A DNA stretch of 32,879 nucleotides from Clostridiales bacterium (GCA_021202245.1 JAJQDK010000023.1:1-32879); one strand, 5' to 3'; numbered from the stretch's first letter, positions 15,025 to 23,911 are shown. Numbers and translations are program-made. The notes: generated by a model from the letters alone, not told the origin.

Positions 15025-15786
15025 TTACTGCGTGCCGCTCTTTCGGCTTTGAATACGGTAAGCAACTCTTGTTACAAGTTTTTCACTTCCAAAGTGTTCA
15101 AGGAGCTTTGTGACTTTCATTGAAAAGCCGGGTATGATTACCATTTTATTCTTAAAGGTTTTATCAACGGCATACTTTGCAACATATTCGGGAGTTAATC
15201 CGTCAACACAGAATTTTACATTTGCCACGTCGTTAAAATTGGTTTTGACCGGTCCGGGACAGAGGGCGGATATTCCGACGTTAATATTGTCACGGCGAAG
15301 CTCCTCGTGGATTGCCTCGGTAAGGCGCAGAACATAGTTTTTGGAAGCGTAGTAGCTTGAAAACGTGGGGCCTGCCGAAAATCCTGCCAATGAAGCCACA
15401 TTCAGAATATAGCCGCTGTTGCGTTTTGCCATATCTTGAAGATAAAGCTTTGTCAGAATATGAACAGCAACCATATTTGTGTGCATAAGCTCAACCTCGG
15501 TTTCAAGCTGTACATCCAAAAACTTTCCGTAAGCTCCGAATCCGGCATTGTTTACAAGAAAGTCAATATTTTCATCCTTTGTATGCTCGTACAAGTCATA
15601 GCAATCCTGCTCACGTGACAAATCAAGTGTTATTACACGAACATTTACATTTTTTATTTCATCTCTGAGCTTATAAAGCTTGTCTGTGTTCCGTGCTACA
15701 ATTATTAAATCATAATTCAACAGCGCAAGATATTTTGCTGTTTCTCTGCCTATTCCGGAGCTTGCGCCGGTAACCAACGCTTTCAT
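15025..15786 (-). CDS. Short-chain dehydrogenase/reductase
   Basis: 253 residues, classical SDR. It has the nucleotide motif TGASSGIG (residues 6-13), the stabilising NNAGFGAYG (79-87), catalytic Ser in ILNVASLAG, and YxxxK in SSYYASKNYVLR (Tyr145, Lys149). CPGPVKTNF follows, as in the DltE/YqjQ-like group. The N-terminal motif and the Arg at residue 32 (VARN) fit NADP(H). The substrate is not evident; the C-terminus resembles membrane-associated acyl or steroid reductases. The start ATG overlaps the methyltransferase stop (ATGA), and SD AGGTG precedes it. Confidence 0.92.
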   Translation of the reverse strand: MKALVTGASSGIGRETAKYLALLNYDLIIVARNTDKLYKLRDEIKNVNVRVITLDLSREQDCYDLYEHTKDENIDFLVNNAGFGAYGKFLDVQLETEVELMHTNMVAVHILTKLYLQDMAKRNSGYILNVASLAGFSAGPTFSSYYASKNYVLRLTEAIHEELRRDNINVGISALCPGPVKTNFNDVANVKFCVDGLTPEYVAKYAVDKTFKNKMVIIPGFSMKVTKLLEHFGSEKLVTRVAYRIQSRKSGTQ

Positions 15787-16430
15787 TTAATCACCTGATT
15801 TTTTGATTTTTCTGCTGTTGCGCACATCCAGCTTGTACCGCTTTTTGTGTATGTCCGAATATTTATATAACCGGCTTGCGAGAGAATATTCTCTATTCCT
15901 TCCTCGGAAACCGCCTTGATGCCGAGCGTTTTTTCCACCTTTTCCCACTTGAACGGGTCCTCGTCGCTTTGCAGCATTTCAAATACAAGCAACAGCTTTC
16001 CGCCGACTTTCAAAATCCTGTTTATTTCTTTTAAATCATTAAGCTTGTCGGGCCAGAAATAATATGTTTCTACAGCGGTGACAACATCCATATTGTTATT
16101 GTTAAACGGCAGCGCCGAAACGGAGGCCTGCGCAATTTTCGCCTTGCCGCAAAGAATATTCCTTTCGTTAAGCTTTTTGGCCTTTTTTACGCACAAATCG
16201 GAATAGTCTATTCCCCACACCTTTCCGTTTCCGATTTTTTCGCACAGCTTCGCAACCGCTTTTCCGCCGCCGCAGCCAACGTCAAGCACATTGTACCTGC
16301 GCTCAAATTCAATATGGCTTAATCCCCAATCGGTCAAATCGGAATGGCCGCTGTTCATTGATTTTATCATAAGCTTTCCCCAAAATCCCTTGGGTTTTCC
16401 TGCATTTTCCACTAATTTGCGGTATTTCAT
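15783..16430 (-). CDS. Class I SAM-dependent methyltransferase
   Basis: 215 residues from ATG 16430, which has AAGGAG at good spacing; a GTG two codons earlier is only 3 bases from it. The SAM motif VLDVGCGGGKAVAKL is followed by VWGIDYSDL, VSALPFNNNNMDVVTAVETY and ILKVGGKLLLVFEM, typical of the Methyltransf_11/UbiE-like group. The N-terminus (KPKGFWGKLMIKSMN, then GHSDLTDWGL) matches small free-standing methyltransferases of Firmicutes whose substrate is unknown. It lies 20 bases after the rlmD-like gene and overlaps the SDR gene by 4 bases. Confidence 0.9.
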   Translation of the reverse strand: MKYRKLVENAGKPKGFWGKLMIKSMNSGHSDLTDWGLSHIEFERRYNVLDVGCGGGKAVAKLCEKIGNGKVWGIDYSDLCVKKAKKLNERNILCGKAKIAQASVSALPFNNNNMDVVTAVETYYFWPDKLNDLKEINRILKVGGKLLLVFEMLQSDEDPFKWEKVEKTLGIKAVSEEGIENILSQAGYINIRTYTKSGTSWMCATAEKSKNQVIK

Positions 16431-16450
16431 TATCACTCACTCCTTGATTA

Positions 16451-17854
16451 CTATGTTAAATAAGGGACTTTCACACAACAAAAAAAATATCGGCATTTTT
16501 CAATCAAACACACGCTCTCTACGTGGGAGGTGCGGCTGAACATATCGCAGGGAGTAATTTCCCGTGCAAAATAACCGCGCTGCGAAAAATACTTTAAATC
16601 TCTTGCAAGCGTTGCGGGGTCGCACGAAACGTATACAATCCGCTTGGGAGACATTTCAAAAATTGTCCCGACAAGCTCCTCACCGCAGCCCTTTCTCGGC
16701 GGGTCAAGAATTATAACGTCGGGCTTTAACCCCTCGCTCTTTAGCTTTGCAGCCGCTTTTGCGGCATCGGCGCATATAAATCTTGCATTTTTTATATTAT
16801 TAAAACGTGCGTTTTCTTCTGCGTCCTTTACGGCATCCTCAACAATTTCAACTCCGATGAGAGCTTTGCAATCCTCAGCCATTGTCAGTCCTATTGTACC
16901 TGTTCCGCAATACAAATCAAGCAGAATTTCGTCGGAATGCAAATCGGCATATTCCTTAGCCCTGCCGTAAAGCTTTTCTGCCTGCCTGCGGTTGACCTGC
17001 CAAAATGAAAACGGAGAAATTTTGAATTTTAACCCGCAAAGCTCATCGGTTATATAATCGCTTCCGTAGGCTACACGATTCTTTGAGCCTAAGATAACAT
17101 TTGTTTTTTCTCTGTTTGAATTTATTATTACGCTTTTAAGGTTCAAAAGCTCGGATTTAAGCATTTTTACAAGCAAGTCCTCTTGCTTCAAGCCGTTTCC
17201 GTTTACGACATAGCAGACCATAAGCTCGTTTGTGACCTCGCCCAAACGAATATACAGGTGTCGGAGCCTGCCCTTTCCGGTGCTTTCATCATAAATATCA
17301 GCATTTGTACGACTTATAAAATCACGGGTAATTTTCAAAACCTTTGTAAAGGCTTCGGGCTGTAATACGCAGTCGTCGCAGTCAATAATACGGTGACTGT
17401 GAAAAGCATAAAATCCGATAACAGCATTGCCGTTTTTGTCCCTGCCAATCGGCAGCTGCGCCTTGTTGCGGTATCTCAGCGTGCTGTCTGAAGCAATTAT
17501 AGGCTTGTATGTTACATTTTCAACGCCGCCGATGCGTTCAAGCGCATCAATCACACGCTGCTGTTTAATGCTGCATTCCGCCTCATAGCTTATATGCCTC
17601 CACACACAGCCTCCGCAGCGGGAAAAATAAGGACAGTCGGGCTTGATACGTGACGGCGATGGCTTGATTATTCTTTCGATTTTACCGAAGGCGTAGGTTT
17701 TTTTTACCTTTAATATGCGCACCTCAAGCTCATCGCCTACTGCGGAAAGCGGTACAAAAACAGCTATTCCGTCATCTGTTCTTCCTATGCCGCTCCCCTC
17801 GGCGGCAGCGGAATTTATTGTCAGGGTTATAATATCGTTCTTTGCTAAATTCAT
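16451..17854 (-). CDS. rlmD: 23S rRNA (uracil-5-)-methyltransferase, RlmD/RumA family
   Basis: 467 residues. It has an N-terminal TRAM domain (about 5-62), an iron-sulfur cysteine set in CPYFSRCGGCVWRHISYEAE plus the next Cys (Cys74, 80, 83, 94), SAM-binding LLDLYCGTGTIGL, DPPRKGC, and the catalytic Cys in YVSCDPATLARDL. Known: it methylates a uridine in 23S rRNA (U1939 or U747 in model species); Gram-positive paralogues are called RlmCD, so the exact target is uncertain. The tail after SHVESVCLIEK is odd: it runs through a T8 tract (16480-16487) into CCVKVPYLT. One T fewer would end it at RYFFVV. An in-frame A8 tract lies at codons for KVKKTYA. First gene of the operon reading toward 14086. 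Confidence 0.9.
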   Translation of the reverse strand: MNLAKNDIITLTINSAAAEGSGIGRTDDGIAVFVPLSAVGDELEVRILKVKKTYAFGKIERIIKPSPSRIKPDCPYFSRCGGCVWRHISYEAECSIKQQRVIDALERIGGVENVTYKPIIASDSTLRYRNKAQLPIGRDKNGNAVIGFYAFHSHRIIDCDDCVLQPEAFTKVLKITRDFISRTNADIYDESTGKGRLRHLYIRLGEVTNELMVCYVVNGNGLKQEDLLVKMLKSELLNLKSVIINSNREKTNVILGSKNRVAYGSDYITDELCGLKFKISPFSFWQVNRRQAEKLYGRAKEYADLHSDEILLDLYCGTGTIGLTMAEDCKALIGVEIVEDAVKDAEENARFNNIKNARFICADAAKAAAKLKSEGLKPDVIILDPPRKGCGEELVGTIFEMSPKRIVYVSCDPATLARDLKYFSQRGYFAREITPCDMFSRTSHVESVCLIEKCRYFFCCVKVPYLT

Positions 17855-18005
17855 ATTTTACCACCACAAGTTTTTTGATTTTATTTTATCATCCTTATCA
17901 AATTTTGGCAACACATACTTAACCAAATTCAAAGCCTGCGAAAACAAAAATTTAAATAATGTGTTAAAATAATGAAATAGGTATTTATTTTTCGCATAAA
18001 AGCTT

Positions 18006-18011
18006 TATAAT
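18006..18011 (+). promoter_or_regulatory. Probable -10 box of murC
   Basis: TATAAT 37 bases before the GTG start. No convincing -35 box is seen at 16-18 bases. Confidence 0.5.
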
Positions 18012-18047
18012 AAAATATATACATATTTCGGAACGGAGTGGACTATT

Positions 18048-19436
18048 GTGAATTACGACAGTCTTTTGGATAGCATTAAGAGAATACATTTTATCGGAAT
18101 CGGCGGAAGCGGAATGTGTCCGCTGGCTGAAATTTTGAGAGCCGAGGGCTTTGAGCTTTCGGGTTCGGATATGAACGAGGGAGAAACACTCGACAGAATC
18201 AAAAGCTACGGTATTCCCGTATATATGGGTCACAGCGCCGAAAACATTAACGGAGCGGAGCTTGTGGTGTATTCCGCCGCTGTCAGGGAGGATAATCCCG
18301 AACGCAAAGCGGCAGCGGAGCAGGGCATTCCCTGCATTGAAAGAAGCGTTATGCTCGGCGTGGTTACGAGGAGATACAAAAGGAGCGTTGCGGTTTCGGG
18401 CACTCACGGCAAAACCACCACAACAGCTATGCTCTCTCAGGTATTGATAGGAAGCGGATTTGACCCCTCTGCCATCATCGGCGGAAAGCTGCCGTTTATA
18501 GGCGGCAACAGCTATGTAGGGCAAAGCGACATAATTGTTTGCGAGGCGTGCGAATATGTTGATACGTTTTTGCAGCTTAACCCCTTTATTTCAATTATTC
18601 TGAATATTGACGCCGATCATCTGGATTATTTCAAAAATCTTGATAATATTAAAAAATCGTTCAATAAATTTTCAAAGCAGACGACAGGACTGCTTGTGAT
18701 TAACGGCGATGACAAAAATACGCTTGAGGCTGTCAAAGACGTTGATATTCCCAAGCTGAGCTTCGGCTTCGGCGAAAGCTGCGACTACCGGGTAGTGAAC
18801 ATCAGCGCCGACAAGGGAGTTCATGAGCAATTTGATTTGTATTACAAGGGTGAAAAGCTCACGAGTATTAAGCTGATTGTACCCGGCAAGCATAATATTT
18901 ACAATGCCCTTGCCGCAGCGGCAACAGCTCATTATCTGGGAGCTACCCCGAATGAAATTTCAGAAAACCTGCATAAATTCGGCGGTGTTCACAGAAGATT
19001 TGAAATTTTGGGCACACCAGACGGCATCACCGTAGCCGATGATTTTGCACATCACCCGACCGAGCTGACAGCAACGCTCAACGCAGCAATGAATATGGGC
19101 TTCAACAAGGTTTGGGCGGTGTTTCAGCCGCACACGTTTTCAAGAACGGCTATGCTGCTTGACGACTTTGCAGAAGCGCTTAAAATTCCCGACCAAGCCG
19201 TTATTTCGGAAATTCTGCCTGTAAGGGAAACAAACACCTACAACATCTACTCAACCGATTTAGGGGCAAAGGTTCCCGGCTCCGTTTGCCTTGATACGTT
19301 TGAAGAAATCACGGATTATGTATGCAGTCACGCAAAAGAGGGCGACCTCATTCTGACTATGGGCGGCGGAAATGTCTATATGTGCGCCAATATGATAGTC
19401 AAGCAGCTTAATTATATGGCTGAAAATAAATCATAA
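18048..19436 (+). CDS. murC: UDP-N-acetylmuramate--L-alanine ligase MurC
   Basis: 462 residues from GTG 18048 with GGAG 9 bases upstream. It adds L-Ala to UDP-MurNAc using ATP, the first amino acid of the peptidoglycan stem, in the cytosol. It has UDP-binding FIGIGGSGMCPLAEIL (residues 15-30), ATP loop GTHGKTTTTAML (118-129), EACEYVDTFL, ILNIDADHLDYF, GKHNIYNALAA, GVHRRFEILG, DDFAHHPTE and VFQPHTFSRT, all in Mur-ligase order. Length is normal for MurC. It stands alone between two minus-strand genes, so it is monocistronic. Confidence 0.97.
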   Translation: MNYDSLLDSIKRIHFIGIGGSGMCPLAEILRAEGFELSGSDMNEGETLDRIKSYGIPVYMGHSAENINGAELVVYSAAVREDNPERKAAAEQGIPCIERSVMLGVVTRRYKRSVAVSGTHGKTTTTAMLSQVLIGSGFDPSAIIGGKLPFIGGNSYVGQSDIIVCEACEYVDTFLQLNPFISIILNIDADHLDYFKNLDNIKKSFNKFSKQTTGLLVINGDDKNTLEAVKDVDIPKLSFGFGESCDYRVVNISADKGVHEQFDLYYKGEKLTSIKLIVPGKHNIYNALAAAATAHYLGATPNEISENLHKFGGVHRRFEILGTPDGITVADDFAHHPTELTATLNAAMNMGFNKVWAVFQPHTFSRTAMLLDDFAEALKIPDQAVISEILPVRETNTYNIYSTDLGAKVPGSVCLDTFEEITDYVCSHAKEGDLILTMGGGNVYMCANMIVKQLNYMAENKS

Positions 19437-19446
19437 AATAAAATTA

Positions 19447-19481
19447 CGGCAAACCCTTCGGCACTTCTCCGGGCTTTGCCG
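19447..19481 (+). terminator. Possible weak terminator after murC
   Basis: CGGCAAACCC can pair with GGGCTTTGCCG with one bulge, followed by CAGCTTTTGC. The stem is good but the T-run is poor. Confidence 0.4.
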
Positions 19482-19512
19482 CAGCTTTTGCAAAATTTTG
19501 AAAATAATGCAG

Positions 19513-19546
19513 AAAAAATCCCGACAAGCTCAGTTGCCGGGATTTT
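19513..19546 (-). terminator. Terminator of the HtrA-like gene
   Basis: On the minus strand AAAATCCCGGCAA pairs with TTGTCGGGATTTT (13 bp, one G-U), followed by more T. It lies about 34 bases after the protease stop. The + direction also ends in TTTT, so it may serve murC too. Confidence 0.8.
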
Positions 19547-19579
19547 CCCTTAAGGGAGATATTTCTGATAAAAACAACA

Positions 19580-21343
19580 TTACCAGCCGAACATCTGAGA
19601 CCAGATTGAGTTGTCGGACTCAGCGCTGCTTGTAGCTGTTGTTGATGACCCGTTTGCGGTGCTGCCCGAGGGTGTGTATTCCTCAAGCACCAGGTCTATA
19701 TCAACCGTTTGACCGCTGCGATATACAGTGAAGGTCACCGTATCGCCCACCTCAAAATCTTCAAGAACGCTTTCCACCTCAGATGAAGAGGTTACCTCCG
19801 TGCCGTTTACGCTTGTAATCAGGTCGCCGGCTATGAAGCCTGCCGTAGCCGCATTAGAACCGGAGGTTACAGACAATACATAGCAGCCTGTTTGGCTTAC
19901 GCTGTAATAGAACGCCGATTCGTTTGTAATATCCGTAAGCTGCATACCAAGGTCGATTTTACCCGTTACATATCCATAGGTTTTCAAATCGCTGATGATA
20001 TCAAGCACATTGTTTATGGGAATTGCAAAAGCTATACCCTCGACCTCGGTGTCGCTGTCCTTAGCGTTGACAATACCGACAAGCTCGCCGTCTGAATTAA
20101 ACAGACCGCCGCCCGAGTTGCCGGGGCTTACCTGTGCATTTGTCTGAAGCAGGGTCATACTGTTGTCGTCAATAGTTACCTCGCGGGCAAGTGCGCTGAT
20201 GATGCCGTCGGTTACCGTACCGCCGAGCTCGCCGAGCGGATTGCCGATTGCAACTACGTAATCGCCTACCTCAAGGGAGGAGCTGTCCCCGAAGGTTGCG
20301 GGCGATAAGCCCTCTGCTTCTACCTTTAAAAGCGCAATATCATTATCTTCATCACTGCCGATGATTGTAGCATCATATGTTGTGCCGTCACGGAGAGTAA
20401 CGGTAATTGTATTTGCATCCTCTATTACGTGATAATTAGTAATAATGTAACCGTCCTCGGAAATAATTACGCCCGAGCCTGCGCCTGACTGCACATATTG
20501 CTGCGCAAAGCTGCCGGTTACTACGCTTTCGGTTGCTATTTCAACAACACTATTGGCTGTCTTTTTTACAATTTCAGAGGTCAAGCCCGAAGACGACTCG
20601 GAGTCGCTGTCGCTTGAGGTGTTGCTTGCTTCCACCTTGTTGATATTAAGACTTCCATCGGAGGATGAGGTCAGCTGATTGGCTATATATTCGCCGCCGA
20701 AACCGCAGGCAGCCGAGAAAACTATTGCAATTATTACTACAGCTGCAAGTGCGCCCCGTGTTACGGGCTTTTTCGGCTTCTTTACCTTCGGCTTTTTGAC
20801 CTTTGCTTTTTTCACCTGCTGAGTATTCATATGCGGCGGTGTATTGCCGTAAATGGGATTCTGATACTGATTGCCCGCATAATTGCCGTAGGGGCTTTGC
20901 TGTGAATAGCCGTTATAGGAGCTTTGCCCGGAAGTTGTATCCTGTGAGCCGGTATTTGAATAGCCGTAAGAATTATTTGTGGAAGAATACTGTGCGCTTG
21001 AATAAGCGTTGTCATAGTTATTAGGGTTGTGTGCGGCATTTTCGTTGTTGCCGTTCACATATGAATAATGATATTCTCCGGAGCTTGAGCTGCCGCCGGC
21101 ATTCCATTCATATGAGCTTTCCTTATTTTGGGGTGTAGATTCTGCCTCAAACTGCAAGTCGCCCGAAGCAGTGCCGGGAGAATCCGGCGTGAATTGAGAA
21201 TTGTCAGAAGCGTCGGTTGATGATGCGGAAAAATCCGAAGCAGGCTCGGAATTTACGTTTGCATCGCTTTCCGCTGTATTGCTTTGAGAATTATTGCTTT
21301 CGTCAAATCCGTTGTCGTTAAAATTATTATAATTATCAGACAT
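19580..21343 (-). CDS. HtrA/DegP-type membrane-anchored serine protease
   Basis: 587 residues. Residues 1-175 are disordered and rich in Asn, Ser, Tyr, Gly and Gln. A Lys-rich stretch (KKAKVKKPKVKKPKK) precedes one membrane helix (about 197-218), which puts the protease outside the cell. The trypsin-like domain has His305 (NYHVIED), Asp335 (DEDNDIALLKV) and Ser410 (SPGNSGGGLF). One PDZ domain follows at about 470-560 (NAATAGFIAGDLITSVNGTE). A Ser/Thr-rich tail ends in NSIWSQMFGW. Known: HtrA proteases degrade or refold misfolded exported proteins. The N-terminal low-complexity region is longer than usual. SD AGGAGA precedes ATG 21343. Confidence 0.94.
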   Translation of the reverse strand: MSDNYNNFNDNGFDESNNSQSNTAESDANVNSEPASDFSASSTDASDNSQFTPDSPGTASGDLQFEAESTPQNKESSYEWNAGGSSSSGEYHYSYVNGNNENAAHNPNNYDNAYSSAQYSSTNNSYGYSNTGSQDTTSGQSSYNGYSQQSPYGNYAGNQYQNPIYGNTPPHMNTQQVKKAKVKKPKVKKPKKPVTRGALAAVVIIAIVFSAACGFGGEYIANQLTSSSDGSLNINKVEASNTSSDSDSESSSGLTSEIVKKTANSVVEIATESVVTGSFAQQYVQSGAGSGVIISEDGYIITNYHVIEDANTITVTLRDGTTYDATIIGSDEDNDIALLKVEAEGLSPATFGDSSSLEVGDYVVAIGNPLGELGGTVTDGIISALAREVTIDDNSMTLLQTNAQVSPGNSGGGLFNSDGELVGIVNAKDSDTEVEGIAFAIPINNVLDIISDLKTYGYVTGKIDLGMQLTDITNESAFYYSVSQTGCYVLSVTSGSNAATAGFIAGDLITSVNGTEVTSSSEVESVLEDFEVGDTVTFTVYRSGQTVDIDLVLEEYTPSGSTANGSSTTATSSAESDNSIWSQMFGW

Positions 21344-21492
21344 ATATGTTTCTCCTATTGTTAACAGCCCTCGCTGTTGCTTTTTATGTTGTAAATATAA
21401 TAATTTTTTAAAGTGATAAATGTATGAAATAACGCTGAATTAAAATTGAAATAGTATAAATATTGCGTGAAATGCCTTAGATATATATTTTT

Positions 21493-21663
21493 AAATCGGA
21501 GCAACGCTCTGTCAAGCTCGCTTGAAACAGAGTTTGCGATAGATTGCAACTTGCAAAGGGGAGCGTTAGCTCCTCCGTGTTTCAGCGGGAGATTACAACT
21601 CCCTCTGAAATGATGAATGGCACCCGCCGCCTTAGTGGCGGGTGCCATCTTTGCATAAGTTAT
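21493..21663 (+). repeat. Dispersed structured repeat, copy B
   Basis: 21546-21663 matches 2171-2287. The third hairpin is near-perfect here: ATGGCACCCGCC pairs with GGCGGGTGCCAT (12 bp). The second is TTTCAG-GGGAG/CTCCC-CTGAAA, and the first is GGAGC/GCTCC. The preceding part 21493-21545 begins AAATCGGAGCAACGCTCTG, a divergent version of the short element, with its own hairpin CTCTGT/ACAGAG. Confidence 0.85.
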
Positions 21664-21692
21664 AATGCATTGAAAATCATCAATATTTATTA

Positions 21693-21744
21693 AACTCGGA
21701 GTAAAAGCCGACGTAAGCTCACTTAAGATTGGTGAATAGGTTTT
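21693..21744 (+). repeat. Short dispersed element, copy C
   Basis: AACTCGGAGTAAAAGCCGAC then GTAAGCTCACTTAAGATTGG and TGAATAGG. It aligns over about 50 bases with 21947-22001 and more loosely with 2131-2170 and 23972-24025. Confidence 0.75.
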
Positions 21745-21946
21745 ATAATAAGCTTAGGAAAAATGCTCAGTCTACGAAAGAACACGGCAAGCTCCCTGTT
21801 TGCAAATGCGGGACGTAACTAAACGAGCTGTCAATCACTTTTAAGCTTTTAATGTTTACTTTAATTTTGTAATATATAATGTATTCGCAGTATAAGTTTC
21901 AGATAAAGATTAAACAGGCAAAGCTGTTTAGCTCCGGCTGACAGTT

Positions 21947-22001
21947 TAACTCGGAGCAAAGCCCGATGTAAGCTCGCTTAAGATTGGCGAATAGGTTATA
22001 A
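21947..22001 (+). repeat. Short dispersed element, copy D
   Basis: AACTCGGAGCAAAGCCCGAT then GTAAGCTCGCTTAAGATTGG and CGAATAGGTTATAA. It is the cleanest copy and ends about 30 bases before the C1-protease start, so it would be in its mRNA leader or promoter. It carries the small hairpin TAAGC-TC-GCTTA. Confidence 0.8.
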
Positions 22002-22030
22002 ATATAAATCAATTATAGGCGGTGTATCAT

Positions 22031-23872
22031 ATGATAAAAAAATCAATCAAAGCTGCATGCAGCATGGCTTTAGGTGCTGTTGTGATATTTTCATCTGCAT
22101 TCTGTATGAATGTATCCGCTGAGGAAAGCTCTCATGCAGAACTTGTTTCAATAAAAAACATAGGCGGAAAAGTTACAGCAGTAAAGAACAGCGATGTGGA
22201 AATTGATGAAATCACACAAGAGCAGAGCAATAGGCTAAAGAAAAGCTCCTCCCTCCCATCCTATTACAACCTTGCAGAGCTGGGACTTTCAACCTCTGTC
22301 AAAAATCAAAACATCTACGGCACCTGTTGGAGCTACGGTATTTTGTCGGCTTTGGAATCAAATATAATTCTTGCGGGCAACGCAGACTCAAGCCTTGATT
22401 TGTCGGAAAAGCACCTTACGTGGTTTACCTTTAACGGACAGGACAGCAGTTCGGACACAAGCCTTTACGCCGGCGGAGATACCTTTTTATGCGACAACTC
22501 TGATTGTTATAATTACGGCGGAGATACGGTTTTTTCATTGCCGACTCTTATGAGAAGATACGGTGCCCTTGACGAAAGCAAGCTTTCATTCAGCTTTGAC
22601 AGCGATGATTATAATGTTGACGACAGCTTGAGGACAGAATCCGACATATATATTGAAAACGCTTATTATTTGGACAGCACTGCATATATTGAGTACGATT
22701 TTATGGGCAGCATCAGCGACCAAGGAACCTTAGATGAAGCCGAATTCAACGAAAGCCTCACGGCAATTAAAGAGGCCCTGATGAACACAGGCGTTGTCGA
22801 TATAGGATTGTATGTATCGGATGCGGTAACCGGCTCGGTTGACAACGATGAATATTGGAACGGAACCTACAACAGCTATTATTTTGATGCTTCCGTTACG
22901 AGCAGCAAGCGTGATAACGGCTACCGTTCAGCTAACCACGAGGTTTGTATCGTGGGCTGGGACGACAGCTTTTCCAAAGATAATTTTGAAATTCAAGCTC
23001 CCGGCGATGGTGCGTGGATTGTGAAAAACAGCTGGGACACAGATTGGGGCGACAACGGATATTTTTACTTATCTTATTATGATATAGGCTTATCCGGCAT
23101 TACCGTTTGCGTGGCTGAAAACGCAGAGTATAAATCCGACGGCACAACAGAGCATACATATGAAAACATATATCAATACGACGGTGTAGGAAACGGCTCA
23201 TATCAATTTTATGATGAAAGCGGCGACACTGTTTTGGCAGCAAATTACTTTTCCGCAAGAGGAAACGAGGTGCTTGAAGCAATAGGAATGGAATCTTTGG
23301 TTGCGGATATAACAGTAAATTATGATATTTATCTTAACCCGACCTCCTCAAAAGACCCGACCACCGGAACGCTTGCCGAAAGCGGAAGCAAGTACTGCGA
23401 GTATGGCGGCTACTACACGATACCGCTTGAAAGCTCGGTGAATCTGAGCAGCGGTGATACGTACGCTGTGGTTATTTCAATCACTTTTTCGTCTGACGGA
23501 GATTTGTATTATATGTATCCGTGCGAAATCTCGGACAGAAACGACAGCTATGTCACCATTGAATCAAACAGCGGCGAAAGCTCTATATTCTGTAACGGCA
23601 CCTGGAAAGCAATAACAAGCAACTACACTATGGACGGCTACCGGTTCGGAAACGCCTGCGTTAAAGCTTACACTAATGATACAAGTATAAAATATGATGT
23701 CAATCTCAACGGAGTAACGGATGTTTCGGATGTTACCGCCGTTCAGCAATACACGGTGGGTACAATAACATTGACATCCGAGCAAATTGAAATTGCCGAT
23801 GCAAACGGCGATAACGCTGTCAATGTTCAGGATGCAACCATTATTCAAAAATATATTGTCGGCTTAGAATAA
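22031..23872 (+). CDS. Secreted C1 (papain-family) cysteine protease with dockerin
   Basis: 613 residues from ATG 22031, chosen over GTG 22022 because GGCGGTG lies at proper spacing. Signal peptide residues 1 to about 30 (ending MNVSA). The peptidase domain has QNIYGTCWSYGILSALES (catalytic Cys99), ANHEVCIVGWDD (His303) and WIVKNSWDTDWGDNGYF (Asn333), the C1A triad. A beta-rich domain of about 150 residues follows, resembling the lectin-like domain seen after C1 peptidases in gut Firmicutes. The last 60 residues are a type I dockerin: DVNLNGVTDVSDVTAVQQY and DANGDNAVNVQDATIIQKY. It would act outside the cell on a cohesin scaffold, probably digesting or processing proteins. Confidence 0.93.
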   Translation: MIKKSIKAACSMALGAVVIFSSAFCMNVSAEESSHAELVSIKNIGGKVTAVKNSDVEIDEITQEQSNRLKKSSSLPSYYNLAELGLSTSVKNQNIYGTCWSYGILSALESNIILAGNADSSLDLSEKHLTWFTFNGQDSSSDTSLYAGGDTFLCDNSDCYNYGGDTVFSLPTLMRRYGALDESKLSFSFDSDDYNVDDSLRTESDIYIENAYYLDSTAYIEYDFMGSISDQGTLDEAEFNESLTAIKEALMNTGVVDIGLYVSDAVTGSVDNDEYWNGTYNSYYFDASVTSSKRDNGYRSANHEVCIVGWDDSFSKDNFEIQAPGDGAWIVKNSWDTDWGDNGYFYLSYYDIGLSGITVCVAENAEYKSDGTTEHTYENIYQYDGVGNGSYQFYDESGDTVLAANYFSARGNEVLEAIGMESLVADITVNYDIYLNPTSSKDPTTGTLAESGSKYCEYGGYYTIPLESSVNLSSGDTYAVVISITFSSDGDLYYMYPCEISDRNDSYVTIESNSGESSIFCNGTWKAITSNYTMDGYRFGNACVKAYTNDTSIKYDVNLNGVTDVSDVTAVQQYTVGTITLTSEQIEIADANGDNAVNVQDATIIQKYIVGLE

Positions 23873-23911
23873 GTTGGAAAATTAAAAATTTTTACCGTAG
23901 CATTTCATAAT

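Larger units (their letters stand above)
21344..22030. other. Repeat-rich non-coding gap
   Basis: 687 bases between the divergent HtrA and C1-protease genes. It contains repeat copy B (21493-21663), two copies of a short element (21693, 21947) and a small inverted repeat (AAACAG/CTGTTT with GCTCCG/CGGAGC near 21912-21956). The rest, 21745-21905, is AT-rich with no convincing gene; TATAAT at 21874-21879 region may belong to a promoter for the protease, but no -35 is clear. Confidence 0.6.

Noticed and set aside
17985..18524. 179-codon minus-strand frame over the murC start
   Set aside because: It overlaps the murC start and promoter in antisense and has no family resemblance.
21361..21648. 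95-codon minus-strand frame in the repeat-rich gap
   Set aside because: Most of it translates the dispersed repeat copy B; copy A does not keep the same frame.
21765..21850. Possible c-di-GMP-I (GEMM) riboswitch before the C1 protease
   Set aside because: GGCAAG and GGGACGTAAC resemble parts of the motif, but the GCAAAGCC core and the tetraloop-receptor half are missing.
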